64,000 bases of DNA from positions 1,426,001 through 1,490,000 of the forward strand of contig NZ_JQMS01000001.1 in NCBI RefSeq assembly GCF_000744835.1. Direction: 5' to 3'. Positions 26,281-35,420 of the stretch are shown one piece after another (within the stretch, counting starts at the first letter, position 1; each line of letters begins with the position of its first letter). The notes below the pieces were generated by a model that worked only from the letters and a program-made list of their open reading frames with translations, had not been told where the DNA came from and did not search any database. The stretch comes from Flavobacterium sp. 83. GTDB taxonomy: Bacteria > Bacteroidota > Bacteroidia > Flavobacteriales > Flavobacteriaceae. Position numbers and translations under genes: made by a program.

Positions 26281-26664
26281 TTACGATTTCATATTCGAAA
26301 CCTTATATGTTTTTCCGTCAGCGGTTGCTTCGACAACTTTAGTAAGGCTCTCAGGATTTTGAACCGTTTTATCAAAAGTTACAGTTGCCAGTTTTTTATC
26401 AAAATCTACGGTAGCTTTTTGTACACCATCAAGATCTGATAATTCGCTTTCTATTGTTTTGGCACAACCAATAGCACAAGTCATCCCGTCTACTTTAAAA
26501 CTGGCTGTTTGCAAGTTAGCGACTGCAATTTCTTTTTTAACTTTTGGAGCGGTATTTTCTGTTGAAGCTGTTGTAGTTGCAGTAGTTTCTTCAGTGTTTT
26601 TTTTGCAACTTACAAATAAAAGACCTGCAAGGGCTATCGCTACTATTGATTTTGTGAAATTCAT
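26281..26664 (-). CDS. heavy-metal-associated domain lipoprotein
   Basis: A 127-residue lipoprotein with lipobox LFVSC (Cys20), a Thr/Glu-rich linker of about 30 residues and one HMA (MerP/Atx1-like) domain at residues 54-125. The metal site reads GMTCAIGC (C63, C67), a C-x3-C spacing instead of the usual C-x2-C. HMA domains carry copper or similar metals. Envelope anchoring suggests periplasmic binding or sensing; no metal ATPase gene is nearby. The altered spacing may change metal choice. Confidence 0.82.
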   Translation of the reverse strand: MNFTKSIVAIALAGLLFVSCKKNTEETTATTTASTENTAPKVKKEIAVANLQTASFKVDGMTCAIGCAKTIESELSDLDGVQKATVDFDKKLATVTFDKTVQNPESLTKVVEATADGKTYKVSNMKS

Positions 26665-26770
26665 TTTTATTTGGATTTAAATTAAAGGTCTAATTATCAG
26701 CTGCAAAATTAATAAAAAAAAGAAGTGCTATTTCATAAAATTATTACAATTTTGGGGCAAAATTAGATTT

Positions 26771-27637
26771 ATGAATGCAAGACAATTGAAATGGGTTTAC
26801 TTGATGATTCTTGCCTTAATCTGGGGAAGTTCATTTATATTAATAAAAAAGGGATTGGTTGGTTTAACTGCGTTGCAGTTAGGTTCTTTAAGGATCTTGT
26901 TTGCAGCCATTTTTTTATTATTAATAGGTTTTAAAAGTTTAATGAAAATTCCAAAAGGAAAATGGAAATACATTGCACTTACTTCGTTGTTTGGGACATT
27001 TACTCCTGCGTATCTTTTTGCCATTGCCGAAACTGAAATTGATAGTTCCATAACCGCGATTCTTAATTCCCTGACTCCATTAAATACGTTGATTTTGGGA
27101 GCGATGGCTTTTGGAATACATTTCAAAAGAAGTCAGGTTTGGGGGGTTTTTATAGGTCTTGTAGGAAGTATGCTTTTGGTTTTTAACGGAGCAATAAACC
27201 ATCCGGAGCAAAATTATTATTACGCTATTTTAGTCATAGTTGCTTCAATTTGCTATGCTATAAACGTAAATTTATTAAAAAAATATTTACATGATTTGAG
27301 TCCGTTGAGTATCACTACCGGGAATTTTGCATTTCTGTTGTTGCCAACATTGCTTATTTTATTTTTCTCTGGTTTTTTTGATGTAATTCATGTTGATACC
27401 GTACAGCATTCGGTTTTGTTTATCATGATATTAGGAGTGGTAGGAACTGGAATCGCTAATATTCTGTTCTTTAAATTAATCCAAATGTCCTCGCCGGTTT
27501 TTGCTACTTCTGTTACTTATTTGATTCCAATAGTTGCTTTTTTCTGGGGGTTATTAGACGATGAAATGTTAACACCAGTTCAGTTTTTTGGCGCTTTTAT
27601 TATTTTGATAGGAGTATATTTATCTGCAAAAAAGTAG
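26771..27637 (+). CDS. EamA (DMT superfamily) transporter
   Basis: A 288-residue integral membrane protein with ten helices in two EamA repeats (about residues 8-138 and 152-286). WGSSFILIKKGL opens the first repeat, as in drug/metabolite exporters of the RhaT/YdcZ/EamA type. Members export or import amino acids, nucleobases and other small molecules; the substrate cannot be predicted. It is monocistronic, between the divergent HMA gene and a strong terminator. Confidence 0.88.
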   Translation: MNARQLKWVYLMILALIWGSSFILIKKGLVGLTALQLGSLRILFAAIFLLLIGFKSLMKIPKGKWKYIALTSLFGTFTPAYLFAIAETEIDSSITAILNSLTPLNTLILGAMAFGIHFKRSQVWGVFIGLVGSMLLVFNGAINHPEQNYYYAILVIVASICYAINVNLLKKYLHDLSPLSITTGNFAFLLLPTLLILFFSGFFDVIHVDTVQHSVLFIMILGVVGTGIANILFFKLIQMSSPVFATSVTYLIPIVAFFWGLLDDEMLTPVQFFGAFIILIGVYLSAKK

Positions 27638-27671
27638 TTTTTAGGTTGCGGATTGCAGGTGATACGATAGT

Positions 27672-27716
27672 AAAACCAACAAAGGCAGTTCAATAAAGAC
27701 AGCCTTTGTTGGTTTT
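27672..27716. terminator. bidirectional terminator between EamA and the M16 pair
   Basis: AAAACCAACAAAGGC (27672-27686) pairs perfectly with GCCTTTGTTGGTTTT (27702-27716) around a 15-nt loop. Confidence 0.88.
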
Positions 27717-27736
27717 TAAAATAAAACTATGGTATT

Positions 27737-29152
27737 TTATTTGTAAACGGGTTTTTCTGTAGGAGTGCCGTATTTGTCAAAATAAAATATAGGGATATTT
27801 AGTTTTTCTAATCCCGGAAGCACTTCTGAGCCTTTTCCTGCAATTATAATTCGTGTGTTATCTAAAAGGAAATACTTGTTAGCAGCACGAAGAATATCGT
27901 CTTGCGTTACCGCATTGATTGTTTTGATGTAATTTTCATAGAAATCAGCAGGGAGATCTTCGGTTTCAATGTTCAAAGCATATCGTGCAATTGCCTGTGG
28001 TTTTTCTACTTGCATTACAAATCGTCCAATGTAGCCGGCTTTTACGTTTTTAAGTAATTCAGGAGATACTTCTTCTGTTCTTATTTTTTTAATTTCTTTA
28101 ATGAATTCCACAACTGCACTATCGGTGACGGTACTTTTTACAGCTGAAGCAGATCTTATTTTTGTTACGTATTTTCCGGAGCCTATGATTGCATTTGCAC
28201 CATAAGTCCAACCATTTTTTTCTCTTAAATTCATATTGAGGTAACTATTGAAATCTCCGCCAAGAATATAAGTGGCAATAACTGCGGGAAAGAAATCTTT
28301 ATCGCTCATTTTTAAATCTACGGTGTTTACCAATGAAATCTCTGATTGAACGGCATTGGGGACATCAACAAAATTGATTTGAGTAAAAGGTACATTTTGG
28401 GGAGCAGCATAGGTCAGTTTTGGAGTACTTCTTTTTTCCCATGAACCAAAAAGCTTTTCAACAATAGGTTTAACATCGTCATATTTAATATCTCCAATAA
28501 TTACCAAATATCCATTTTCGGGAACGAAGTAGTTTTGATAATTGGATTCCACATCAGCAAGCGTTACGTTTTTAAGTGTTTCTTCGGTCATGTATTCGCC
28601 GGAAGGATGGTTTTTTCCAAAGGCAAGTGCATCAACCACTCTGTTAGCAATTGCGGGTACGCTTTTTTCCTGCGCTTTAAGTCCTTCTAGTAATTTGGCT
28701 TTCTCTTTATCGAATTCTTCTTGCGTGAATTTTGGATGCAATGCTCCTGAAGCCATGAGTTCTAATATTCTTCCTGAATATTTAGAAAGAGAACTGGCAT
28801 AAGCGCCTTGCGAACTGAAGTTGATGTTGGCACCCAAAAAATCAATTTCTTCGTTGAACGCGTCTTTCGCAATTTTTACACTTCCGTTTCCTATCAGGTT
28901 ATTGCATAATTCATCGACACCTTTTTTAGTGCCTTCTGCAAATGGAGCGTTGTCTAATGCAAGGTTAAAAGTTACTCTGGGTAATTTGTGATTTTCTACA
29001 ATCATTACTTTTAAACCATTGTCTAAAGTAAAGGTTTGCGGTTTTTTTATATTTACAACTGGAGTGGCTCCAGGTTTTGGTTGTGGACGATTTTGTGCTT
29101 GCATGATTCCTGTTATGAACAAAATGAATAATAGAATAGTTGTTTTTTTCAT
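27737..29152 (-). CDS. M16 family peptidase-like protein lacking the zinc motif
   Basis: A 471-residue secreted protein with signal peptide (residues 1-20, MKKTTI to MQAQ) and two M16 domains. Where active M16 enzymes have HxxEH, this one reads GVDELCNN around residues 78-85, so the zinc ligands are absent. It is the non-catalytic partner of the active subunit encoded 13 nt upstream, as in mitochondrial processing peptidase and other M16B pairs. I use the ATG at 29152; the upstream in-frame extension lacks a signal-peptide-like start. Confidence 0.88.
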   Translation of the reverse strand: MKKTTILLFILFITGIMQAQNRPQPKPGATPVVNIKKPQTFTLDNGLKVMIVENHKLPRVTFNLALDNAPFAEGTKKGVDELCNNLIGNGSVKIAKDAFNEEIDFLGANINFSSQGAYASSLSKYSGRILELMASGALHPKFTQEEFDKEKAKLLEGLKAQEKSVPAIANRVVDALAFGKNHPSGEYMTEETLKNVTLADVESNYQNYFVPENGYLVIIGDIKYDDVKPIVEKLFGSWEKRSTPKLTYAAPQNVPFTQINFVDVPNAVQSEISLVNTVDLKMSDKDFFPAVIATYILGGDFNSYLNMNLREKNGWTYGANAIIGSGKYVTKIRSASAVKSTVTDSAVVEFIKEIKKIRTEEVSPELLKNVKAGYIGRFVMQVEKPQAIARYALNIETEDLPADFYENYIKTINAVTQDDILRAANKYFLLDNTRIIIAGKGSEVLPGLEKLNIPIFYFDKYGTPTEKPVYK

Positions 29153-29165
29153 GATTGAAAAGATC

Positions 29166-30491
29166 TTAATTTTGAGCCTCCGCTTTTGAAGGAACATAAT
29201 CCAAAATAAGTCTTTGATTTGGATTTAAATATTTGTTGGCTACCTCTCTAATTTCTTCACGAGTTATGGAATGAAATAAATCAATCTCTGTGTTAATTAA
29301 ATTCACATCATCATAAAGCAAATAGTAAGTCGCTAAATTTTCAGCTATTCCTTCTAAATTTCCATTCTTATTCACAAAACGATTGTCAAATGTATTTTTC
29401 AATTTTTGAAAATCTTTCTCCGAAATCAATTCGGTCTGTATTTTTACAATTTCTTCGTCAACTTCTTTTATTAAATCGGCAGAAGTATGTGTGCCCATTG
29501 GCAAACCATACAAAATATACATACCGTAATCTTCTTGACTAAAACCAACAGCATCTATTTGTAAAGCCATTTTTTTCTCATCAACAATTTTCTTGTATAA
29601 TTTAGAACTTTTTCCATCGCTTAAGTAGGAAGAAATTAAATCTAAAACTCTCGCATCTCTAGTTTTCATCGAAGGAGTTCTGTAAGTAGCCACAACCATT
29701 GGTATTTGGATATTATGATCCTCGTATGTCGCTTTTATAGTTTGTGTAATTGGTTCTTCTGCAAAGGTTTGTTTTTTTATTTTTTTTCCTTTTTTGATTG
29801 ATCCAAAATAGTTACGAATCCATTCTTTGGCTTTGTTTTTTTCGAAATCTCCTGCGACTACCAAAACTGCGTTGTTAGGAATGTAGAACTTCTTGTTAAA
29901 AGCTTGAAATTCTTCTAAAGTGGCTGCGTCTAAATGTTCCATCGAGCCAATTGTAGTCCAACGGTACGGATGATTCTTGAACATATTTTCTTTTACAGCA
30001 CCAATAATATTACCATAAGGCTGATTGTCGTAACGACTTCGTTTCTCTTCTTTGATCACTCCGTTTTGAGTGTCTACGCCAATTTTATTGATTACAGGAT
30101 GCATTAATCTTTCGGATTCCATCCAAAGTGCTAATTCTAAATTGTTTGATGGGAATACTTCATAATAATAGGTACGATCATCAGAAGTGTTGGCGTTATT
30201 TATCCCGCCATTAGAAGTTACGATTTTAAACCATTCGCCACGTTTAATATTTTCTGTTCCTTCGAATAAAAGATGTTCAAAGAAATGAGCAAATCCAGTT
30301 CTATCCGGTGTTTCATCTTTTGAACCTACATGATACATTACAGAAGTCAAAACCACTGGCGCCGATGGATCGTTATGTAATATGACATGCATGCCATTAT
30401 CTAAATCATATTCTTCAAAAGCTATTTTTTGAGCCGAAGCTATTCCTCCTAGCATAAGTGCAGTACTTAACATTATTATTAATTTTTTCAT
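29166..30491 (-). CDS. M16 family zinc metallopeptidase (active subunit)
   Basis: A 441-residue secreted peptidase with signal peptide (residues 1-20, ending GIASA). The inverted zinc motif HFFEH lies at residues 69-73 (H69, E72, H73). The third zinc ligand would be one of the glutamates in the NTSDDRTYYYEVFPSNNLELALWMESERL region. It should form a heterodimer with the inactive M16 protein 13 nt downstream. The ATG at 30491 gives a clean signal peptide; a longer frame starts at 30548. Confidence 0.9.
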   Translation of the reverse strand: MKKLIIMLSTALMLGGIASAQKIAFEEYDLDNGMHVILHNDPSAPVVLTSVMYHVGSKDETPDRTGFAHFFEHLLFEGTENIKRGEWFKIVTSNGGINNANTSDDRTYYYEVFPSNNLELALWMESERLMHPVINKIGVDTQNGVIKEEKRSRYDNQPYGNIIGAVKENMFKNHPYRWTTIGSMEHLDAATLEEFQAFNKKFYIPNNAVLVVAGDFEKNKAKEWIRNYFGSIKKGKKIKKQTFAEEPITQTIKATYEDHNIQIPMVVATYRTPSMKTRDARVLDLISSYLSDGKSSKLYKKIVDEKKMALQIDAVGFSQEDYGMYILYGLPMGTHTSADLIKEVDEEIVKIQTELISEKDFQKLKNTFDNRFVNKNGNLEGIAENLATYYLLYDDVNLINTEIDLFHSITREEIREVANKYLNPNQRLILDYVPSKAEAQN

Positions 30492-30695
30492 ACGGATTAA
30501 TACATTTCTATTTACAATAGATAAAAACGAAAAATATTTATACTTCAAAAATACCTTTTTTTAATTACGATTGCTTGGTCATTTAAAGTTTCGATTAATT
30601 TTAACAAATTTTGACTGGATAAATACTGTTTAGGAATATATAAAGTGTTGAAAAACAAAGTTTAAAACAGATGAAGTATTTTTTCGCTTGAGGGA

Positions 30696-30725
30696 TTGCA
30701 GGATAAATATTTAATTGTATATTTG
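30696..30725 (+). promoter_or_regulatory. complete Bacteroidota promoter TTG-N19-TATATTTG for rplU-rpmA
   Basis: TTG at 30696-30698 and TATATTTG at 30718-30725 are separated by exactly 19 nt, matching the -33/-7 consensus. The ATG of rplU is 30 nt downstream. Confidence 0.8.
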
Positions 30726-30755
30726 CAACCTTAAAAATTATTAAAACTATTCAGT

Positions 30756-31178
30756 ATGTATGCAATCGTAGAGATAGCAGGGCAACAATTCAAAGTAAGC
30801 AAAGACCTTAAGGTTTACGTTCACCGTTTGGCAAATGAAGAAGGATCGAAAGTTTCTTTCGACAAAGTTTATTTGTTAGATGATAACGGTACAATCACAA
30901 TAGGCGCCCCAGCTATAGAAGGTGCTTCAGTAGAAGCTAAAGTGTTACAACACTTAAAAGGAGATAAAGTTATCATTTTCAAAAAGAAAAGAAGAAAAGG
31001 ATACAAAAAGAGAAACGGTCACAGACAATATCTTACTCAAATTGTAATTGAAGGTATTACTGCATCAGGTGCTAAGAAAGCAGCTCCTAAAAAAGCAGCA
31101 GTTGAAGCAACTACAGAAGAAGTTGAAGCTCCTAAGAAAAAGGCAGCTAAAGCTAAAAAAGAAGATACACAAGAATAA
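30756..31178 (+). CDS. rplU: 50S ribosomal protein L21
   Basis: A 140-residue protein. The L21 core (residues 1-103, MYAIVEIAGQQFKV to QYLTQIVIEGI) is followed by a charged Ala/Lys/Glu tail of about 37 residues not present in E. coli L21. L21 binds 23S rRNA domain II. rpmA follows in 23 nt and both share the promoter and the terminator at 31487. The tail is typical of Bacteroidota. Confidence 0.97.
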   Translation: MYAIVEIAGQQFKVSKDLKVYVHRLANEEGSKVSFDKVYLLDDNGTITIGAPAIEGASVEAKVLQHLKGDKVIIFKKKRRKGYKKRNGHRQYLTQIVIEGITASGAKKAAPKKAAVEATTEEVEAPKKKAAKAKKEDTQE

Positions 31179-31201
31179 TAACAAAATAAAACTAATACGT
31201 C

Positions 31202-31468
31202 ATGGCTCACAAGAAAGGTGTCGGTAGTTCTAAGAATGGTAGAGAATCAGAATCAAAACGTTTAGGTGTTAAGATTTTTGGTGGTCAAGCTGCTATTGCT
31301 GGGAACATCATCGTAAGACAAAGAGGTTCAAAACATAATCCAGGTGAAAATGTTTACATCAGTAAAGATCACACACTACACGCAAGAGTAGATGGAGTTG
31401 TTTTCTTCCAAAAGAAAAGAGATAACAAATCATATGTTTCTATACTTCCATTTGAAGTTGAAGCATAA
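31202..31468 (+). CDS. rpmA: 50S ribosomal protein L27
   Basis: An 88-residue protein beginning [22 protein letters not shown], the N-terminus that reaches the peptidyl-transferase centre. There is no N-terminal cleavable extension like that of Firmicutes L27. It is the second gene of the rplU-rpmA operon, ending before a strong terminator. Confidence 0.97.
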   Translation: MAHKKGVGSSKNGRESESKRLGVKIFGGQAAIAGNIIVRQRGSKHNPGENVYISKDHTLHARVDGVVFFQKKRDNKSYVSILPFEVEA

Positions 31469-31486
31469 TTGATTTTCTCAATTATT

Positions 31487-31524
31487 AAAAAACCCGTTTC
31501 GATTTTTATCGATACGGGTTTTTT
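31487..31524 (+). terminator. terminator of the rplU-rpmA operon
   Basis: AAAAAACCCGT pairs with ACGGGTTTTTT, with an inner CGAT/ATCG stem, and a T run follows. Confidence 0.88.
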
Positions 31525-31590
31525 GTTTTAATTTGAAATCTGATTAAATAGTATTTTGGTGACAAATAAATAAAACTATTTCGAATAAAT

Positions 31591-31935
31591 TTACATTAAA
31601 GTCCTATACAAAATGTAGGTGTTAAGTACGAAATAAAAAAACGCTGGTAGAGATATTAATAAAGAATCTTTCATCTTGATGCGAACTCCAGTGCCAAGAA
31701 GCATTAACAAAGCCAACCCTCCTGAGGCCAGAAGCAAGATAGTGTTGTTCTGAATCCCAATGCCAATAAACAAACCAATAGCTCCCGCCAATTCTAAAAC
31801 AGCTGTTAATGGTCCAAATTTTTCAAGTCCAAATCGCTTAAACTCATTTTTCATGTTCGTTGATACAAAATAAGCTATTCCGTAAATAAGAAAAGAAGTT
31901 GCTGAAAATAAAATAAGTATATCTAAATAACTCAT
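31591..31935 (-). CDS. DoxX family membrane protein (second of a pair)
   Basis: A 114-residue protein with four hydrophobic helices and the AVLELAGAIGLFIGIG signature of DoxX-like proteins. I start it at MSYLDI (31935); the longer frame would overlap the preceding DoxX-like gene, while this start leaves 7 nt between them. DoxX-like proteins are found with oxidoreductases in other bacteria, but no common function is settled. The two neighbours probably arose by duplication. Confidence 0.75.
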   Translation of the reverse strand: MSYLDILILFSATSFLIYGIAYFVSTNMKNEFKRFGLEKFGPLTAVLELAGAIGLFIGIGIQNNTILLLASGGLALLMLLGTGVRIKMKDSLLISLPAFFYFVLNTYILYRTLM

Positions 31936-31942
31936 ATTTTGA

Positions 31943-32281
31943 TTATTTGGAAACGTATATTGCCACAAAAAGAGATATTGCCAAAAGTAGTAAAGAAGGA
32001 AGATGTTTGATCCATGGATTTTTTACTTTGAAATGAAAAAACTGTGCCGAAGCCATTAAAAAAGCCATTAAAAGAGCAGGGATAAAAATGAGTTCTGGAT
32101 ACCATATTCCAGTTATTAATAATGTTGCTAACACTATTTTTGAAGCGCCTACCATATTTCGTGTCAAATCAGAAAGTCCGTATTGTTTAAATTCTTTTAC
32201 AATGTTATCAAATCTAAAAATCCAAACATAACCTACAGACAATGCGATTATTAGTTGGGCAATGATGGAATAAGTATTCAT
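31943..32281 (-). CDS. DoxX-like membrane protein (first of a pair)
   Basis: A 112-residue protein with four helices, similar in topology to the next gene and sharing the VKEFKQYGLSD/EFKRFGLEKFG-type loop after the first helix. The GASKIVLATLLITGIWYP segment fits DoxX. It heads the pair; 459 nt of non-coding DNA separate it from ahcY. Function is unknown. Confidence 0.72.
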   Translation of the reverse strand: MNTYSIIAQLIIALSVGYVWIFRFDNIVKEFKQYGLSDLTRNMVGASKIVLATLLITGIWYPELIFIPALLMAFLMASAQFFHFKVKNPWIKHLPSLLLLAISLFVAIYVSK

Positions 32282-32740
32282 GATTATATAATTAAGGTTT
32301 TTACAAGCTTTATATGGAGTTCTTCAAACAAAGAAATTCTTTTAAATTTTATAAGTAATCAAAGATACCATAAACTTAAATTAGAACTGGGTTGTGGTGT
32401 ATATTTCTTAGGAAATAATGCTTGTTTATTAATAGTTAGCTTCAGATCTAGCTGAGGTTGATACAATTTACGTTTAGCATAAGATAGACTTTTCTTTTGA
32501 AAGTTAGTTTGTCATTGAGATGTACACAGCGTTAATGTTAATAATATCGCATCTCAGTGTGTTTTTTGAATTATGATAGTTAATATCAATTTATTGCTGT
32601 TGTATTATTACTTTTTGGTTTAGAATATTTTACTTCAATTAACCCAAAAGCGCTTTTATAATGCAATTTTTTAAAGAATAAAAACAAAAAACCCTCACAT
32701 TTCTGCAAGGGTTCTAATAATCTAAAAAACTAATTTCAGA
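32282..32740. other. 459-nt intergenic stretch without a gene
   Basis: No credible open frame is present. A hairpin CATTGAGATG (32513-32522) with CATCTCAGTG (32550-32559), followed by TGTTTTTTG, looks like a terminator on the plus strand although no plus-strand gene precedes it. The ahcY terminator is at 32685-32713. The rest is featureless AT-rich DNA. Confidence 0.5.
32685..32713 (-). terminator. terminator of ahcY
   Basis: AACCCT (32690-32695) pairs with AGGGTT (32708-32713); on the minus strand a T-rich run follows. The ahcY stop lies 28 nt away. Confidence 0.75.
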
Positions 32741-34057
32741 CTAGTATCTGTAATATTCTGGTTTGAATGGACCTTCAACTGGAACTCCAATATAATCAGC
32801 CTGATCAACACGTAACGTTTCCAATTCAACACCTAGTTTAGCTAAGTGTAACATCGCTACTTTCTCATCTAAATGTTTAGGTAACATGTACACATCATTA
32901 TTGTATGCTGCGCTGTTTTTCCACAATTCAATTTGAGCCAAAGTTTGGTTTGTAAATGAGTTACTCATTACAAAACTTGGGTGGCCTGTAGCACAACCAA
33001 GGTTTACCAAACGACCCTCAGCCAAAATGATGATGTCATTTCCAGCGATAGTATATTTGTCAACTTGTGGTTTGATTTCGATCTTTGATGCGCCATGGTT
33101 TTCGTTCAACCAAGCCATATCAATTTCGTTATCAAAATGTCCGATGTTACAAACGATAGTTTTGTCTTTCATTTTTTCGAAATGAGAACCCAAAACAATA
33201 TCTTTATTTCCAGTAGTCGTAATGATAATATCAGCAGTAGCAATAACTGTGTCTAATTTCTTTACTTCAAAACCGTCCATTGCAGCTTGAAGCGCACAAA
33301 TTGGGTCAATTTCAGTAACAGTAACAATAGAACCAGCACCTCTAAAAGAAGCCGCAGTTCCTTTACCTACGTCACCGTAACCACAAACGATTACTCTTTT
33401 TGCAGCAAGCATAATATCAGTTGCACGACGAACCGCATCAACTGCAGATTCTTTACAACCGTATTTGTTATCAAATTTCGATTTAGTAACTGAGTCATTA
33501 ACATTGATTGCCGGCATTGGCAATGTTCCCGCTTTCACTCTTTCGTATAATCTGTGAACACCAGTAGTAGTTTCTTCAGACAAACCTTTGATACCAGCAA
33601 CCAATTCTGGGAAACGGTCAATAACCATATTCGTCAAATCTCCACCGTCATCAAGAATCATGTTCAATGGTTTTCTGTCTTCACCAAAGAATAAGGTTTG
33701 CTCAATACACCAGTCAAAATCTTCTTCGTTCAAACCTTTCCAAGCATAAACTTGAATTCCTGCAGCAGCAATTGCAGCAGCAGCCTGATCTTGAGTAGAG
33801 AAAATATTACAAGAACTCCAAGTCACCTCAGCACCAAGAGCAATTAAAGTTTCAATCAAAACCGCAGTTTGGATTGTCATGTGCAAACATCCTGCAATAC
33901 GAGCACCAGCAAGTGGTTGTTCGTTTTTGTATTCCGCACGAAGCGCCATTAAACCTGGCATTTCAGCTTCTGCTAGTTCAATTTCTTTTCTTCCCCAAGC
34001 TGCTAGAGAAATGTCTTTAACTTTGAAAGCCACAAAAGGCATAGTCGATGTACTCAT
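32741..34057 (-). CDS. ahcY: adenosylhomocysteinase
   Basis: A 438-residue cytosolic enzyme splitting S-adenosylhomocysteine into adenosine and homocysteine, which keeps SAM-dependent methylation running. The NAD-binding motif GYGDVGKG is at residues 226-233, and the C-terminus ends PFKPEYYRY as in the family. Length is normal. A -7 box TAAATTTG lies at 34089-34096 (minus strand), 32 nt before the start. It is monocistronic. Confidence 0.97.
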   Translation of the reverse strand: MSTSTMPFVAFKVKDISLAAWGRKEIELAEAEMPGLMALRAEYKNEQPLAGARIAGCLHMTIQTAVLIETLIALGAEVTWSSCNIFSTQDQAAAAIAAAGIQVYAWKGLNEEDFDWCIEQTLFFGEDRKPLNMILDDGGDLTNMVIDRFPELVAGIKGLSEETTTGVHRLYERVKAGTLPMPAINVNDSVTKSKFDNKYGCKESAVDAVRRATDIMLAAKRVIVCGYGDVGKGTAASFRGAGSIVTVTEIDPICALQAAMDGFEVKKLDTVIATADIIITTTGNKDIVLGSHFEKMKDKTIVCNIGHFDNEIDMAWLNENHGASKIEIKPQVDKYTIAGNDIIILAEGRLVNLGCATGHPSFVMSNSFTNQTLAQIELWKNSAAYNNDVYMLPKHLDEKVAMLHLAKLGVELETLRVDQADYIGVPVEGPFKPEYYRY

Positions 34058-34088
34058 TTATAGTATATTTGTATTGTAAAAATTTTTG

Positions 34089-34096
34089 CAAATTTA
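34089..34096 (-). promoter_or_regulatory. -7 box TAAATTTG for ahcY
   Basis: On the minus strand TAAATTTG fits TAnnTTTG. No TTG lies at the usual 19-nt spacing. Confidence 0.4.
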
Positions 34097-34209
34097 CGTA
34101 ATAACTTTAGAATTTTACTGTTTTCTAAAAGATTTATGAATTGTTTAATTTGCTAATCTTTTGAACATTAACTAAATAATTTCTTAAAGCTGAACTTGTT
34201 TCAGTTTCA

Positions 34210-34288
34210 GGAGCTATTTCCCGTTATTCGCTATATCTTTTTTCACGCAAAAAAGCGTGAAAAAAGGATGCCGCTGCTACCGGGGCTA
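34210..34288 (-). repeat. dispersed palindromic element, copy B (before the PPTase gene)
   Basis: Read on the minus strand it starts TAGCCCCGGTAGCAGCGG, has a core stem of TTTTTTCACGC paired with GCGTGAAAAAA (34238-34265) and ends GGGAAATAGCTCC. Ends and layout match copy A. It lies just upstream of the PPTase gene and contains no gene. Confidence 0.75.
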
Positions 34289-34307
34289 AAAACGAAACCA
34301 GAACACG

Positions 34308-34976
34308 ATGCCGCTTTTCAAAACGATAAAATTCAATTCTACAACAAAAATCCTTGTTTGGAAAGTAACCGAATCCTATACGGAATTATTCGAACAAGTT
34401 GTCTTAAACGAGAGTAATCGAATCCGACTGGAAGGAATGAAATCCGAAATGCACCAGCGCGCATTCCTCAGTGTTCGCATGTTATTGCAGGAAGCGGGCC
34501 AAACGGATTTAGATTTGTATTATGACGAATTCGGGAAACCACATCTTCATGGAGAAAATCACATTTCGATAACGCATTCCCATAATTTTTCGGCAATTAT
34601 TATCAGTGATAAAACCGTAGGGATCGACATCGAGTTGCAAAGAGATAAAATTACCCGAATCGCCGATAAATTTTGTGATACAGAATTCCAATTTTTGGAT
34701 TCAGATAGTGAAGAATACATTCGAAAATTGACCGTTATTTGGGGTGCTAAAGAAGCCATTTTTAAAATCCGAAACGAAAAAGGAATCAGTTTTAAAGACC
34801 ATATAAGTGTTTACTCATTTGAATTAAACGATAAACAACACAATACCCAACTTCATTTTAATAATTTAGTAAAGAATTTTAATATTCATTTTGAAGAAAT
34901 AGAGTCGTTTCCCGAAAGCTTTCAGAACGAAGAGGGGAAACAAGATTTCACTTTGGTTTACGCTTTCGAAAAGTAG
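34308..34976 (+). CDS. 4'-phosphopantetheinyl transferase superfamily protein
   Basis: A 222-residue Sfp-type enzyme that moves phosphopantetheine from CoA to a carrier protein. The metal-binding VGIDIE is at residues 104-109 and WGAKEAIFK at 145-153, with the Mg-binding Asp and Glu. It may act as the fatty-acid synthase AcpS or on a secondary-metabolism carrier; no carrier protein is nearby, and Bacteroidota often lack a separate AcpS. The start MPLFKT is typical of flavobacterial homologues and lies 19 nt after the repeat element. Confidence 0.87.
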   Translation: MPLFKTIKFNSTTKILVWKVTESYTELFEQVVLNESNRIRLEGMKSEMHQRAFLSVRMLLQEAGQTDLDLYYDEFGKPHLHGENHISITHSHNFSAIIISDKTVGIDIELQRDKITRIADKFCDTEFQFLDSDSEEYIRKLTVIWGAKEAIFKIRNEKGISFKDHISVYSFELNDKQHNTQLHFNNLVKNFNIHFEEIESFPESFQNEEGKQDFTLVYAFEK

Positions 34977-35021
34977 TATTTAGTCTTCTATCGCATAATC
35001 TGTTTTATCTTCTTGCCAAAA

Positions 35022-35420
35022 CTAAGTCAATAATTCTTTGTTTCTACTTTCAAAAATATTCATATAAAGGAACGTACCCATTTTTCGGGCTCTTCGCTTC
35101 AATATTTCGACATTTTCACCTTCAAAAAGTTCATCTAAAGTTTCGAACCATAAGTTCAACCAAATGCCAAATTCATTAGGCGAAATCCGATGATCAAAAT
35201 GTTTGTCTACTTCATTATGCACCGCAATGGGGTTTCCTTTGTATTTCTTTATCGCAAATAAATTCATTTCCCAAAAATCCGTCAGCTTTTCTAAGTGTTC
35301 ATCCCAATTGGTAATCGTTTCATTAAAAAAGAATCCGATTTCTTTGTCGGCTCTTATTTTAGTATAGAATGAATGGACGAGAAGGGTCAAGTCGTCTCGA
35401 TTTTCAATTATTTTTTTCAT
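35022..35420 (-). CDS. group III truncated hemoglobin
   Basis: A 132-residue heme protein. Y19 in SFYTKI fits TyrB10, H42 in WDEHLEKL fits the E7 position and H68 in NPIAVHNE is the likely proximal HisF8, by offset from the Campylobacter group III globin. Group III globins handle O2 or NO in microaerobic conditions. It overlaps the upstream 95-residue membrane gene by 4 nt, and a Crp/Fnr regulator precedes them, suggesting NO- or oxygen-responsive expression (inference). Confidence 0.85.
   Translation of the reverse strand: MKKIIENRDDLTLLVHSFYTKIRADKEIGFFFNETITNWDEHLEKLTDFWEMNLFAIKKYKGNPIAVHNEVDKHFDHRISPNEFGIWLNLWFETLDELFEGENVEILKRRARKMGTFLYMNIFESRNKELLT

Noticed and set aside
32255..32455. 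A 66-codon frame in the DoxX-ahcY gap
   Set aside because: Overlaps the DoxX start on the other strand, no recognisable features, composition of intergenic DNA.
34196..34417. A 73-codon plus-strand frame before the PPTase gene
   Set aside because: It runs through repeat copy B into the PPTase gene in another frame; the PPTase frame has clear motifs.
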